From [Clostridium] scindens (lineage in GTDB: Bacteria > Bacillota > Clostridia > Lachnospirales > Lachnospiraceae), in assembly GCF_019597925.1 (NCBI RefSeq), contig NZ_CP080442.1, forward strand, positions 17,501-81,500: a stretch of DNA of 64,000 nt, given 5' to 3'. A model generated the notes under the pieces. It was not told the DNA's origin, made no database searches, and worked only from the letters and a program-made list of their open reading frames with translations. A program made the translations under genes and the position numbers. How positions within the stretch are numbered: the stretch's first letter is position 1; each line of letters opens with the position of its first letter. Below are positions 63,806 through 64,000 of the stretch, in pieces.

Positions 63806-64000
63806 ATGATATTCGAGACACATGCACATTATGATGACGAGCAATTTGATGAGGACCGCAGGGAACTCCTGGAATCCATGGCAGCGGGAGGCGTAGGCAC
63901 GATCGTAAATGTAAGCGCTACTTATGAATCCTGCCAAAAGGTAGTAGATATGGTCCAGGAATATCCCTTCATGTATGCTGCTGTGGGCGTCCACCCGGAT
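63806..64000 (+). CDS. tatD: TatD family hydrolase, N-terminal part (runs off the window)
   Basis: Sixty-five codons are present before the window ends. The start IFETHAHYDDEQFDEDR contains the metal-binding HxH motif of TatD DNases, and VGTIVNVSATY and AAVGVHPD continue the family. TatD enzymes are Mg2+-dependent 3'-5' exonucleases. TTGGAGGAGAC precedes the ATG, 19 bases after ddh. Confidence 0.88.
   Translation, partial: MIFETHAHYDDEQFDEDRRELLESMAAGGVGTIVNVSATYESCQKVVDMVQEYPFMYAAVGVHPD

Overview
The window comes from a low-GC, spore-forming, anaerobic Firmicute. The gene content (spmA/spmB, T-box metG, Mn riboswitch, selenocysteine-dependent D-proline reductase, meso-diaminopimelate dehydrogenase, JetABC, many LysR regulators) fits a gut Lachnospiraceae close to the Clostridium scindens/Dorea group. 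That placement is inferred from gene content and protein character; no database search was possible.

Layout. 1-3830: end of a 16S-23S spacer, a complete 23S rRNA gene with no 5S behind it, then seven tRNA genes (Asp, Val, Tyr, Thr, initiator Met, Phe, Lys) and a terminator. 3886-7812: a strong promoter, a yybP-ykoY manganese riboswitch with an overlapping terminator, a P-type cation ATPase and an AI-2E family permease. 7981-13758: mostly minus-strand genes: spmA, an M19 dipeptidase, a DUF819 membrane protein, a frameshifted MATE exporter and an acidic membrane-anchored protein, then spmB (frameshifted) on the plus strand. 13777-20681: a LysR regulator divergent from a catabolic operon (amidohydrolase, three-part TRAP transporter, D-2-hydroxyacid dehydrogenase, RraA-like protein). 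20846-26146: a Wadjet/MksBEF-type SMC operon jetA-jetB-jetC with no intact jetD. 26475-35748: a class-V aminotransferase-fold gene and a LysR gene divergent from each other, then pxpB-pxpC-accB-accC-dehydrogenase-pxpA and a dicarboxylate/glutamate-type symporter. 35763-36117: nested inverted repeats. 36182-39661: a FtsX-type ABC exporter and a small protein. 39914-45581: D-proline reductase cluster (prdA, small protein, selenoprotein prdB, TauE/SafE permease, LysR, proline racemase). 45767-50331: DUF885 protein with an amber stop near its end, a LytTR/GHKL two-component pair and a lipoprotein. 50522-60358: an operon of hybrid histidine kinase, leucine-rich-repeat protein, MoxR ATPase, DUF58 protein and a transglutaminase-like protein lacking the catalytic cysteine. 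60371-64000: T-box leader, metG, ddh and the start of a TatD hydrolase gene.

How the genes work together. Amino-acid energy metabolism is the main theme. Proline racemase feeds D-proline to the pyruvoyl/selenocysteine proline reductase (Stickland electron sink). The pxp cluster can open cyclic 5-oxoproline (or a related lactam) to an amino acid, with a dicarboxylate/glutamate-type symporter beside it. The TRAP operon imports and degrades an unidentified acid, probably an acylated hydroxy- or amino acid.

Most unusual points: a JetABC operon without its JetD nuclease partner; a family of ACACGTAACA palindromes at three loci, one of which encloses an IS21-end-like miniature inverted-repeat element; three interrupted genes (MATE, spmB, DUF885), two of them at homopolymer runs; a pseudo-transglutaminase; and biotin carboxylase/carrier genes embedded in the 5-oxoprolinase operon.
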